A stretch of 7,146 nt of DNA from Campylobacteraceae bacterium (GCA_027026055.1 JALVPA010000029.1:1-7146), one strand, 5' to 3'. Numbered from the stretch's first letter, positions 1-7,038 are shown. Numbers and translations: made by a program. Notes: generated by a model from the letters alone, not told the origin.

Positions 1-974
1 GCGATGACGAAATCGCTTTGCGACAGACGCAATGTTTCGGCACGCAATATTCTACACAATCCCGTCCAACTCGTCACTCCCAAAATCAAAACCAAAAAGA
101 GTAGCCGCACATCGGCGCGTTCCAACGATGTGGCAAAAAGATCGGCACGTGTCTCCAGCATCACTTGCATCGTCAGTACACCAGCCGCGATCAGCAATAC
201 GCCCGGAATCGAACTGAGTACGGTATAGAGGTACTGCACAGCATCGTCGATCCGGCCGCGGAAATATCCCGCCGCAATTCCCAACACCAACGCCAAAGGT
301 AGCGTCACCAGTGTCGTCAGCGTACCGATCAACACCCCGGTACGAACACTTTTTAGCGTGATATAGAACACATCGACACCCACTTTGTCCGTACCCAAGA
401 CGTGATACGAAAAGCTCATCGCATAAAGCCATAGCAGCGTACCGCCCGCCACGACAAACGTCACGTAGGCGCTTCCCCACGGCAGTTCCCTTTCCTCTTT
501 ATTCTTTTTTCGAAGATATCGATGCGGAAGCGTCAACAAAAACATCGATAGGTAGGCGATCAGCGCGACATACCACCCGTTGGCAATCCACCGATCGGTA
601 TGCACCTCTTTAAGCGGCAAGTAGCGTTGCGCTACGGTTCCGTTGCCCTCCGTCACCAAAGATTTGACATACTCGTGCGTAGCGAAAGGAGCGGAGTAGG
701 TGCGTTCGCTCGTTTCGATACGATGCTGCATCGCCATATCCAATAACGACACAATCCTCGAACCGTCGCCACTCTCGAAGCGGATCGAGTCCGCCATCGC
801 AATGACCGCATAAAACCCCAAGATCACCGCCGAAATCATCGCGCTACGTTCGGCAAAAATCCGTCGCCACATACGACGTGCCTGCGGATCGTTGCGCAGA
901 CGCCGCCATCGAAAGAACACAATCGCCGCCACCGTCCAAAGTAAGATGTCGCTATAGAGCGGATGCCAACTCAT
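1..974 (-). CDS. ABC transporter C-type permease (OppC/DppC/YejE-like), 3' end cut off
   Basis: Inner-membrane permease subunit of a peptide/nickel-type ABC importer. I translated it by hand from the ATG at 974-972; the frame stays open to the window edge (324 full codons plus part of one), so the C-terminus is missing. Family signals are HVLGTDKVGVDV at residues 191-202, matching the HPLGTDxxGRDV motif of C-type permeases, then a hydrophobic core (about 212-236, 246-268, 288-304), and the start of the EAA coupling loop (RAETLRLSQSDFV, 311-323), where the ATPase docks. The LGTD motif normally lies far nearer the N-terminus. Here about 190 residues precede it, with likely membrane segments near 8-22, 45-60, 131-148 and 168-186 and a hydrophilic stretch at 61-130. 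E. coli YejE also has a long segment before this motif but fewer helices. The start overlaps the stop of the preceding permease by 4 nt (ATGA), and GAGG sits 8 nt upstream. The transported substrate cannot be read from the sequence. Confidence 0.88.
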   Translation of the reverse strand, partial: MSWHPLYSDILLWTVAAIVFFRWRRLRNDPQARRMWRRIFAERSAMISAVILGFYAVIAMADSIRFESGDGSRIVSLLDMAMQHRIETSERTYSAPFATHEYVKSLVTEGNGTVAQRYLPLKEVHTDRWIANGWYVALIAYLSMFLLTLPHRYLRKKNKEERELPWGSAYVTFVVAGGTLLWLYAMSFSYHVLGTDKVGVDVFYITLKSVRTGVLIGTLTTLVTLPLALVLGIAAGYFRGRIDDAVQYLYTVLSSIPGVLLIAAGVLTMQVMLETRADLFATSLERADVRLLFLVLILGVTSWTGLCRILRAETLRLSQSDFVI

Positions 975-1945
975 AAGCGTACCCTCGGATCGAATATCGC
1001 ATAAGAGATATCAGTCGCTATCAATCCGACGATATAAAGTACGGAGCCCAAAAAGACCATCGCTTTGACAATCCCGAAATCTTGTGCGCGTATCGCATCG
1101 ATCGTGTAAGACCCCAATCCCGGTATCCCGAAAAAGGATTCGAGAATCAAACTTCCCATAAAAAGTGTCGGGATCACCACGACCACCCCCGTCAAAATAG
1201 GAAGCATCCCGTTTTGAAGCACATGACGAAACAAAACGGTACGCTCGCTCAAACCTTTGGCTCTGGCGGTACGCACATACTCTTGGTTGATCTGCTCCAA
1301 AAAGATCGAACGATACCAGCGTATCCCAGCACCCATACCGGAAACCACTCCCACCAATACGGGCAACACGACAAACTTGAAGCCCTGCGCACCTTCCGCA
1401 TACCCCGAAATAGGCACCCAATGCCACATTTTGGCAAAAATCACCTGCGCAAATATAATGTAAAAGAGCGCGGAGACGGACATCATCGCAACCGTCGCGA
1501 TCATCATCGCCTTTTCGACCCGCGTTTGCCGAAACAAGACGGCAATCAACGCCAAAACGATATTGCTTGCCAACGCAATCAAAAAGGTCGGCACCGCAAT
1601 CGCCAAACTCGGCCACATCCTTTCGCGTATCTCGTGCGCGATGTCTCTGCCCGCATCGGATTTACCGAAATCGAACCGGAAGAGCTTGACGGATTCGTCA
1701 AAAAAAAGCGTCTCGGTCAGATGCCTCACGCCTTTTTCTTTTTCATTATAAAAGAGCGGTTTGTCGTAACCGTGTTCGGCTTTCCATGCGGCGATCATCT
1801 GCGGCGTCACCCGTTTCCCTCCCAATTGGGCACGCGCCATATCGTCAGGGCTATTGACGGTGAAAAAGAGCAAAAAGGTGATGATATTGATACCCGCAAG
1901 TATCGGTACGGCATACAAAATTCTTCGCAATATATACGCACCCAT
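971..1945 (-). CDS. ABC transporter B-type permease (OppB/DppB/YejB-like)
   Basis: Complete 324-residue inner-membrane permease that should pair with the C-type permease to form the channel of a peptide/nickel-type importer. The N-terminus (MGAYILRRILYAVPILAGIN) is the typical first helix of OppB/DppB proteins. Further membrane segments lie near residues 112-138, 146-172, 190-208, 246-270 and 295-317. The EAA loop is EYVRTARAKGLSERTVLFRH at 222-241, the contact site for the ATPase. The ending DPRVRL is the classic C-terminus of this family. A hydrophilic segment at about 31-111 between helices 1 and 2, including FRFDFGKS, would be periplasmic and resembles the corresponding YejB region. The start is well supported: AAAGGAG lies 7-8 nt upstream, inside the end of the binding-protein gene, whose stop codon is 1 nt away. 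The length is normal for the family. Confidence 0.95.
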   Translation of the reverse strand: MGAYILRRILYAVPILAGINIITFLLFFTVNSPDDMARAQLGGKRVTPQMIAAWKAEHGYDKPLFYNEKEKGVRHLTETLFFDESVKLFRFDFGKSDAGRDIAHEIRERMWPSLAIAVPTFLIALASNIVLALIAVLFRQTRVEKAMMIATVAMMSVSALFYIIFAQVIFAKMWHWVPISGYAEGAQGFKFVVLPVLVGVVSGMGAGIRWYRSIFLEQINQEYVRTARAKGLSERTVLFRHVLQNGMLPILTGVVVVIPTLFMGSLILESFFGIPGLGSYTIDAIRAQDFGIVKAMVFLGSVLYIVGLIATDISYAIFDPRVRL

Positions 1946-1946
1946 C

Positions 1947-4163
1947 TCAACACTCCTTTTTGATCACGCGATTTTCTCTACGCCGATAAAGCGCGACGGT
2001 ACCCCACACAAAGAGCGCTATCGCCCCCGCACTCGCAATCATGGGCGCCGTTGCGGGTCGGTTATAGCGCTCCTGATAAGCGATACGGCGTTGCGGCGCG
2101 ATATTTTTGTATTTGAGCGTATTGTTCGCCATGGCATTGGCGACCACATTTTCGTACCATGCGTGCAACAACGAGATACTTTTGGGATAGACACCCCAAA
2201 CCCACGGCGCATCTTTACGCGCGATCTCTACCATCTGCGCGACAAGTCTACGTCGTTCGGGAGAATCGGGCATCGTTTTGATACGATCGAAAAGTGCGTC
2301 GAAACGTGGATTGGCGTAATTGGCACTGTTCATGCCCGCCCCTCGGGTCGCCGTGACGGCATTGGGCCCGTAAAGCAAAAAGAGAAAATTCTCCGCATCG
2401 GGATAGTCGGCGTTCCACCCCCAAGAAAAAATCTGCGCTTTTCCGAGACGTATCTTCTCTTGGAATCGATTATAATCGGTTGCCCGCACCACCAATTCGA
2501 TGCCAAGCTTCGCAAATTGTTTGCGACGCCACTCCAAAAGCGCCCGATCGTCGGGACCGGTCGCCGTCACGTCGTAGTAGAGTTTGAGCGGTTTGCCCGT
2601 AGCAGGGTCGATGCCGTTCGGATAACCCGCTTTTGCCAACAACGCCTTGGCTTCCGAAATCGTACGGCGTATGCATTTGCCTTCCTCCCAACGATAGACA
2701 TAGGTATCGCATGCCGCTTTTCCCTCGCCGTGTCCGGCGATTCCGGGCGGTACGGGACCATGTGCGACCACACCGCGACCGTTCATAAAAATGGAGATGT
2801 ACTCTTCGGTGTCTTGCGCGATAGCGATAGCGCGTCTTAGCAATCGATGTTTTTCGTCATATCCGCCGACGACGGGATCTTCCATATTGAACGCCATATA
2901 AAAAATCGAAGGTTGTATCGCCGTCAACATCTTGATCTTTTTGGCGCGCATCTCGTCGCTCAATCCCATCTCGCCTTGTGCGGAAATGCGAATCGCTTGA
3001 TCGAACGCCTCCGATCCTACCCCCGATGCGTCGTAATAGCCTTGCAAAAACTTGTTCCACAAAGGAATATTCTCTTTTTCCATACTAAAAACGACGCGTT
3101 CGATAAAAGGCAAAGTACGTCCGCCCGCCCTCTTTAAGACGTCGGCATTTTTATAACGTCGATACTCCTCATCGGAAAGTACGGGAAAAGTCTCTTTGTG
3201 AAAGAGCGGATTTTTCGTCAAAACCATCCGCCGCTCGGGGCGAAACTCGGAAAGATAGTACGCGCCCGATCCCACCGGAGCGGTATCGAGATCGATATCG
3301 GCGTCGCGCAATGCCGGCTGGGCGTAAAAGGCTTCCGCCTCCCACGGGACGGGCGCAAAAAAGTACATCGCCATCCAATAGAGAAATTGCGGATAGCGTC
3401 CTTTTATCACAATGTCGAAATGTCGATCGTCGAGAACCTTGACACCGCTTATGTGTAACGGGCGCAAATCGAACCACTCCCCCGCTCTTTTTTCCCTCAC
3501 CGCTATCGGCGAATAACGCTTGGAAAAGTCGGCCAAACCGACAATATATTGCATCATCATATCCAAAATCGGCGAATGGTTGACGCGTAACGCCATCCGC
3601 TTGATCGCATAGACATAATCGTATGCGGTGACGGTACGCGACGCTTTGGGAGAGATATCGTAAGCGGATCGAAGCGACTGCGCCGTTTCGGCGTCGATAC
3701 GAATCCGAGGCATACCGCGTTTATCTTTGACAAAAGCGGCATGCGGGGCGTAGCGTATATCCGAACGTAACGCAAAACGATAGCGCGTATAGGCGATTGA
3801 CGTGTTCTCTTCCGTCGGACGCAACGCTTTGTCAAGGTAGATGACTTCGGGCATTTTACTCAGGGTTAAAGGTTCCAACGTATAGGGACGTTTCAGATAA
3901 TTGTATTGTAACGGCGGTTCGTAGATCTGTCCCAATACCATCCATTCGTTCGAACTGTACGCAATAACGGGATCGAGATGTTTCGGAGGGGAAGAAAAAG
4001 GTACGAAAAGTGTTTTCGACGCCGTTTCCGATGAGGGATAAGGAGTATTCCAAATCACCGCATATAGTGACGAAATTGCAACCAAATACCCTATCCACCA
4101 CCTTTTTAGACGCCGCACCGATTCCTCTTTTGTCTTTGTTTTTTCGATAGAGGATTGTACCAT
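1947..4163 (-). CDS. Family-5 extracellular solute-binding protein, anchored at both ends
   Basis: Substrate-binding subunit of the ABC importer (peptide/nickel/opine family, SBP_bac_5). Family landmarks are DPVIAYSSNEWMVLGQIYEP (64-83), DYVYAIKRMA (182-191), GSGAYYLSEF (298-307), LRRAIAIAQD (442-451), the GHGPVPPGI-like stretch (468-475), LLAKAGYPNGIDPATGKPL (508-526), SWGWNADYPDAENFL (580-594) and NPRFDALFDRI (618-628). At 738 residues it is longer than the usual 500-600. No lipobox cysteine or clear signal-peptidase site is visible; a hydrophobic helix at about 22-38 looks like an uncleaved anchor, and a second helix at about 706-725 is followed by basic RRRENRVIKK. The binding domain would thus be held in the periplasm by two membrane anchors. 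Start: the ATG at 4163 has no obvious ribosome site, whereas a GTG at 4118 (Val16) has AAGAGGA 5 nt upstream, so the protein may begin at MRRLKRWW. First gene of the operon. Confidence 0.92.
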   Translation of the reverse strand: MVQSSIEKTKTKEESVRRLKRWWIGYLVAISSLYAVIWNTPYPSSETASKTLFVPFSSPPKHLDPVIAYSSNEWMVLGQIYEPPLQYNYLKRPYTLEPLTLSKMPEVIYLDKALRPTEENTSIAYTRYRFALRSDIRYAPHAAFVKDKRGMPRIRIDAETAQSLRSAYDISPKASRTVTAYDYVYAIKRMALRVNHSPILDMMMQYIVGLADFSKRYSPIAVREKRAGEWFDLRPLHISGVKVLDDRHFDIVIKGRYPQFLYWMAMYFFAPVPWEAEAFYAQPALRDADIDLDTAPVGSGAYYLSEFRPERRMVLTKNPLFHKETFPVLSDEEYRRYKNADVLKRAGGRTLPFIERVVFSMEKENIPLWNKFLQGYYDASGVGSEAFDQAIRISAQGEMGLSDEMRAKKIKMLTAIQPSIFYMAFNMEDPVVGGYDEKHRLLRRAIAIAQDTEEYISIFMNGRGVVAHGPVPPGIAGHGEGKAACDTYVYRWEEGKCIRRTISEAKALLAKAGYPNGIDPATGKPLKLYYDVTATGPDDRALLEWRRKQFAKLGIELVVRATDYNRFQEKIRLGKAQIFSWGWNADYPDAENFLFLLYGPNAVTATRGAGMNSANYANPRFDALFDRIKTMPDSPERRRLVAQMVEIARKDAPWVWGVYPKSISLLHAWYENVVANAMANNTLKYKNIAPQRRIAYQERYNRPATAPMIASAGAIALFVWGTVALYRRRENRVIKKEC

Positions 4164-4203
4164 AATTACGAAAGAATGTGGAATTCGGATATTTTTACTC
4201 TTT

Positions 4204-4232
4204 ATTTTATCAAAAAAATTTATTTACTTGAA
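4204..4232 (-). promoter_or_regulatory. Candidate promoter of the ABC-transporter operon
   Basis: Read on the minus strand, TGATAAAAT (4212-4204) is an extended -10 box (TGn followed by TAAAAT, 5 of 6 to TATAAT), with a weak -35 match TTCAAG (4232-4227) 17 nt upstream and a T7 run between them. Transcription would start near 4197, leaving a leader of about 34 nt to the ATG at 4163 or about 79 nt to the GTG at 4118. Prediction by eye only. Confidence 0.45.
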
Positions 4233-4317
4233 ACGAAAAAAGAGGCTATTTTTGGCGTCATTCTATTAAAATATCTTATTGAAGTCATTAAAATAAAGCG
4301 TTTAATAATTGTTTAAT

Positions 4318-4345
4318 TTGGTTTTAAATGAGATTGCCATACAAT
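4318..4345 (+). promoter_or_regulatory. Candidate promoter of the sulfide:quinone oxidoreductase unit
   Basis: TTGGTT (4318-4323) and TACAAT (4340-4345, 5 of 6 to TATAAT) are separated by 16 nt. Transcription would start near 4352, giving a leader of about 36 nt before the ATG at 4388. An alternative pair lies just upstream: TTGAAG (4279-4284) and TAATAA (4303-4308), 18 nt apart. The whole gap is very AT-rich, so either match could be chance. Confidence 0.4.
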
Positions 4346-4387
4346 GAAACGTCAACAATCCAAAAATTTTTAACAAGAAGGAAGACT

Positions 4388-5857
4388 ATGGCACGAGTAG
4401 TAGTAATGGGCGGCGGTGTCTCGGGACATACTGCCGCGACGTTTGCGAAAAAGTGGCTTGGTAACGAACACGAAGTCGTGGTCGTCACTCCCAACTCCAA
4501 CTGGAACTGGATCCCTTCCAACATCTGGGTCGGCGTCGGTCAGATGACAAAAGAAGATGTCGTGTTCCCGTTGGCTCCCGTTTACGAAAAAGCGGGGATC
4601 GATTATCGTCAAGCCAAAGCGGTATCGATCCATCCCGAGGGTAAAGAGGGTAGCGACACGCCCTATATCACGATCGAATATACCGGACAAGGCAAAGAGG
4701 GGCAAACGGAGGAAGTTACATACGACTACCTCATCAACGCGACGGGTCCCAAACTCAACTTCGACGCAACGCCCGGGTTGGGTAACGGCGAAGGTCAAAT
4801 CGGCGATTATACCGTTTCTGTCTGTACGGCGGATCATGCGGTACACGCCAATTTGGAATTGCAAAAGATCTTCGAAAAAGCCAAAACCGAAAAGCAAAAA
4901 ATTCTTGTAGGTACCGGCCACGGTATGTGTACCTGCCAAGGCGCGGCGTTCGAGTATATCTTCAATATCGAACACGAAGCGAACAAAGCGGGCGTAAGAG
5001 ATAACCTCGAAATCAAATGGATCTCCAACGAATCTTTCCTCGGCGATTTCGGTATCGGCGGTTTGCATATCAAACGCGGTATGTATGCGGCCAGTTCCAA
5101 GCTCTTCGCCGAATCGCTCTTCGTCGAACGCGGGGTAGAGTGGATTATCGGTGCGCACGTCAGTAAAGTCGAAGAGGGTAAAGTCCATTACGAACTGCTT
5201 GACGGAACGACGGGCGAAGAGACCTTCGATTTTGCGATGTTGATTCCTCCTTTTGCGGGCGTAGGCCTCAAGGCTTACAACAAAGCGGGCGAAGATATCA
5301 CCGATACGATCTTCGCACCCAACGGCTTTATGAAAGTCGATGCGGACTATACGCCCAAACCGTACGAAGAGTGGAAAGCGAGCGATTGGCCCAGAACCTA
5401 TCAAAACCCCACCTACAAAAACATGTTTGCTGTCGGTATCGCCTTCGCACCGCCGCATCCGGTATCCAAACCGATGAAATCGGCAAACGGTACGCCTATC
5501 ACACCGGCACCGCCGAGAACCGGTATGCCTTCGGGTATCATCGGAAAGGCGGTAGCGCATTCCGTCGTCGATATGATCAAAGAGGGAGAAAACGCGCACT
5601 TGCACGAAGCCTCCATGGCGGAAATGGGTGCGGCGTGTGTCGCATCCGCGGGTAAAGGCCTCACCGACGGTACGGCGGCGGCATTGACCGTCTATCCCGT
5701 CGTTCCCGATTTCGAGAAGTATCCCGGTATCGGACGCGATCTCGACTATACCTTCGGAGAAATCGGTCTTGCGGGCCACTGGATCAAGCATATCTTGCAC
5801 CATATGTTTATTTACAAAGCGAAACTTAAGCCGGGTTGGACACTTATTCCCGAATAA
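4388..5857 (+). CDS. sqr: Sulfide:quinone oxidoreductase family flavoprotein
   Basis: FAD enzyme expected to oxidise sulfide to polysulfide/sulfur and pass electrons to the quinone pool at the membrane. The N-terminus (MARVVVMGGGVSGHTAA) is the dinucleotide-binding fold with GGGVSG at residues 8-13. NSNWNWIPSNIW (36-47), INATGP (116-121) and NMFAVGIAFAPP (345-356) are the other expected flavoprotein blocks. Cysteines: C146 in SVCTADHA and C181/C183 in GMCTCQGAA match the first two catalytic positions of SQRs. C417 in GAACVAS is the only other cysteine and the likely third; the interval to it is about 45 residues longer than in the Aquifex enzyme (Cys124, 156, 347). The C-terminal part, 460-489, is amphipathic (HWIKHILHHMF) and fits monotopic membrane binding. 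The 489-residue length suggests one of the long SQR classes (perhaps type IV), but I cannot assign the type. Start chosen at 4388 because AAGGA lies 6 nt upstream; the in-frame ATG at 4328 has no such site and adds 20 atypical residues. Confidence 0.9.
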   Translation: MARVVVMGGGVSGHTAATFAKKWLGNEHEVVVVTPNSNWNWIPSNIWVGVGQMTKEDVVFPLAPVYEKAGIDYRQAKAVSIHPEGKEGSDTPYITIEYTGQGKEGQTEEVTYDYLINATGPKLNFDATPGLGNGEGQIGDYTVSVCTADHAVHANLELQKIFEKAKTEKQKILVGTGHGMCTCQGAAFEYIFNIEHEANKAGVRDNLEIKWISNESFLGDFGIGGLHIKRGMYAASSKLFAESLFVERGVEWIIGAHVSKVEEGKVHYELLDGTTGEETFDFAMLIPPFAGVGLKAYNKAGEDITDTIFAPNGFMKVDADYTPKPYEEWKASDWPRTYQNPTYKNMFAVGIAFAPPHPVSKPMKSANGTPITPAPPRTGMPSGIIGKAVAHSVVDMIKEGENAHLHEASMAEMGAACVASAGKGLTDGTAAALTVYPVVPDFEKYPGIGRDLDYTFGEIGLAGHWIKHILHHMFIYKAKLKPGWTLIPE

Positions 5858-5886
5858 TCAAAAAGAGAACAAAAGGAGAAACAATT

Positions 5887-6060
5887 ATGGGTAGCGTAGA
5901 CCACTCAATCGAAAAACACGTCAAACCGTACGAGCCGAGCTTCGAGACGATGGTGCCCACACCGTTCGTTAAATTTATGAGAACGTGTGTTATTTGGCAA
6001 TTTATCCGCTTTATCATCATCAATATCAAAATGATTTTGGTGGTGATGAAAAGTCACTGA
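5887..6060 (+). CDS. Small membrane-associated protein downstream of sqr, family not recognised
   Basis: 57-residue protein with a strong ribosome site (AAAAGGAGAA, about 8 nt before the ATG). It begins 29 nt after the sqr stop with no terminator between, and a hairpin terminator follows it, so the two are very likely one transcript. The N-terminal half is hydrophilic (about 1-20), followed by a proline-containing linker MVPTPFVKF (22-30). Residues 33-54 are hydrophobic but interrupted by R41 and K48, seven residues apart and so on one face of a helix. This suggests an amphipathic or snorkelling membrane helix rather than a plain transmembrane anchor. One cysteine, C34. The location suggests a role in anchoring, stabilising or handing electrons from the monotopic SQR, but this is inference from position only. 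I do not recognise a named domain. The good ribosome site and the fit between sqr and the terminator argue that it is a real gene. Confidence 0.75.
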   Translation: MGSVDHSIEKHVKPYEPSFETMVPTPFVKFMRTCVIWQFIRFIIINIKMILVVMKSH

Positions 6061-6071
6061 TACGCCTTATC

Positions 6072-6107
6072 GTTCGACGTCTTACGTCGAACATTGCTTT
6101 CATTTTT
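6072..6107 (+). terminator. Rho-independent terminator of the sqr unit
   Basis: A perfect 9-bp stem, GTTCGACGT (6072-6080) with ACGTCGAAC (6084-6092), closes a 3-nt loop CTT. It is followed by T-rich sequence ATTGCTTTCATTTTT (6093-6107). It lies 12 nt after the stop of the small gene. The reverse strand has no T tail, so it works rightwards only. The T-rich tail is interrupted, which lowers the expected efficiency somewhat. Confidence 0.75.
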
Positions 6108-6162
6108 AATTTCTCTCGTATACCTTTTTTTAAGAAATCGTTTAGGATTTTTTAACTATAGG
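6103..6162 (+). promoter_or_regulatory. Possible promoter with phased T-tracts for the deformylase-like gene
   Basis: Three T-tracts at about 6103-6107, 6125-6131 and 6148-6153 are spaced 22-23 nt apart, about two helical turns, and precede TATAGG (6157-6162), a 4 of 6 match to a -10 box. Campylobacterota promoters often show periodic T-tracts in place of a -35 box. The first tract also serves the terminator. The -10 match is weak, so this is tentative. Confidence 0.3.
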
Positions 6163-6192
6163 TATCGTAACGCTTCTCAAAAGGCTGCTTAA

Positions 6193-7014
6193 ATGGTAAA
6201 AGAGTTGACGGTCTATCCCGACGACAGGATTTTGGCGTGCGGAGACGTACGAGGTTTCGACGAGAGTGTCGGTCGCTTGTTCGACGATATCATCGAAACA
6301 ATGAAACATCACGATCTCGACGCACTAAGCGCCATACAGGTGGGGCACCCTTTTAATATGTTTGTCGTCAAAAGGGGTGAGGAGTATATCGAGTTTGCCA
6401 ATCCGCGTATCCTCAAAAAAGAAAAACCTTTCGAAGCGGAAGAGACAAGTAGCTACTATCCCGGTGTGACCGCCGTTGTCCCCCGTCACGAAAAACTCAA
6501 GATCGTCTATGAAGATCGAAACGGCAACACTTGTTATATGGATATCGACGGAGACAAGCATTTCGCGGCTATGTTTCAGCAGATGATGGACTTTTCACTG
6601 GGCGGTACGATGCTCGATCGCATCGACAAAAAACAGCGCGAAAAGATCCTCGAAGCGCTCGAAAACGACGGACGCATCCCGCAACCCGGCGATGTGTGCC
6701 CCACTTTTTCTCGCAAAGACTATTTCGTCTCTTTTACCGACAAAATCCTCTTTTTGATGGCTCTTACGCTACTGACACCGCTCTTTTCGTTCGAAAAATC
6801 GACGGTCGAAAAGATCTACCTCTTCGACAAAATCGCCTTTCCCGCCGTTATCGTACTGATGATAGGCTTTTTTCTCTATGCCTTTTACGAGTCGAAAAAA
6901 TACCGCCAATGCTCCTCTTGCCAAGTCGGCAACAATATCGGCGTGGTAATCAAACGCACCGTCGCGGCAGCGGTACTTGCCGCCGGCGCGTATTTTTTGG
7001 TCAATCCGCATTAA
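6193..7014 (+). CDS. Membrane-bound peptide-deformylase-like pseudoenzyme with CxxC
   Basis: 273 residues in two parts. Residues 7-157 align along their length with E. coli peptide deformylase: YPDDRI (8-13), LFDDIIETM (29-37), ALSAIQVG (44-51, for GLAATQV), ANPRIL (69-74), VVPRHEKLKIVYEDRNG (95-111), MFQQMMDF (127-134) and LDRIDKKQREKILEAL (141-156). The catalytic site is gone: the metal-binding Cys of EGCLS is Ser86 (EETSSYYP), and the QHEMDH motif reads QQMMDF (129-134), so both His ligands and the catalytic Glu are lost. Gln49 (E. coli Gln50) is kept. It should not deformylate. The second part has membrane helices at about 184-198, 213-231 and 254-270. Between the last two lies ESKKYRQCSSCQ, with a CxxC at 240-243 in a basic, probably cytoplasmic, loop. 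AAGG lies 8 nt before the start. The gene sits alone between a terminator and an insertion-sequence-like end. It may bind a peptide or nascent-chain ligand, or sense metal/redox state; function unknown. Confidence 0.85.
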   Translation: MVKELTVYPDDRILACGDVRGFDESVGRLFDDIIETMKHHDLDALSAIQVGHPFNMFVVKRGEEYIEFANPRILKKEKPFEAEETSSYYPGVTAVVPRHEKLKIVYEDRNGNTCYMDIDGDKHFAAMFQQMMDFSLGGTMLDRIDKKQREKILEALENDGRIPQPGDVCPTFSRKDYFVSFTDKILFLMALTLLTPLFSFEKSTVEKIYLFDKIAFPAVIVLMIGFFLYAFYESKKYRQCSSCQVGNNIGVVIKRTVAAAVLAAGAYFLVNPH

Positions 7015-7038
7015 TCTTCCGCCAATTCAACCAATAAG

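Noticed and set aside
52..480. A 142-codon minus-strand frame near the left end.
   Set aside because: It is on the same strand as the C-type permease but in another frame; the permease frame carries the LGTD and EAA motifs and this one has none.
1082..1963. A 293-codon plus-strand frame across the B-type permease.
   Set aside because: It lies opposite a clear permease gene with complete family motifs; its product is rich in H, R and Q with no membrane or domain pattern.
1854..2840. A 328-codon plus-strand frame opposite the binding-protein gene.
   Set aside because: It overlaps two confident genes on the other strand and shows no family signal.
4328..4387. In-frame upstream ATG that would extend the SQR by 20 residues.
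   Set aside because: There is no ribosome site before it, the added residues precede the nucleotide-binding strand without purpose, and it overlaps the predicted promoter. The ATG at 4388 has a good site.
4370..5803. A 477-codon open frame on the minus strand opposite sqr.
   Set aside because: It is a mirror of sqr. The sqr gene rarely uses TTA, CTA and TCA codons, so the opposite frame lacks stops. The predicted protein is rich in R, F and D with no recognisable domain, and there is no ribosome site.
6118..6167. A possible ATACC/GGTAT pairing upstream of the deformylase-like gene.
   Set aside because: Only 5 bp around a loop of about 35 nt, expected by chance in AT-rich sequence.
6531..7037. 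A 168-codon frame overlapping the deformylase-like gene in another frame.
   Set aside because: Arginine-rich frame shadow without a ribosome site; the main frame aligns with the deformylase family over its first 150 residues.
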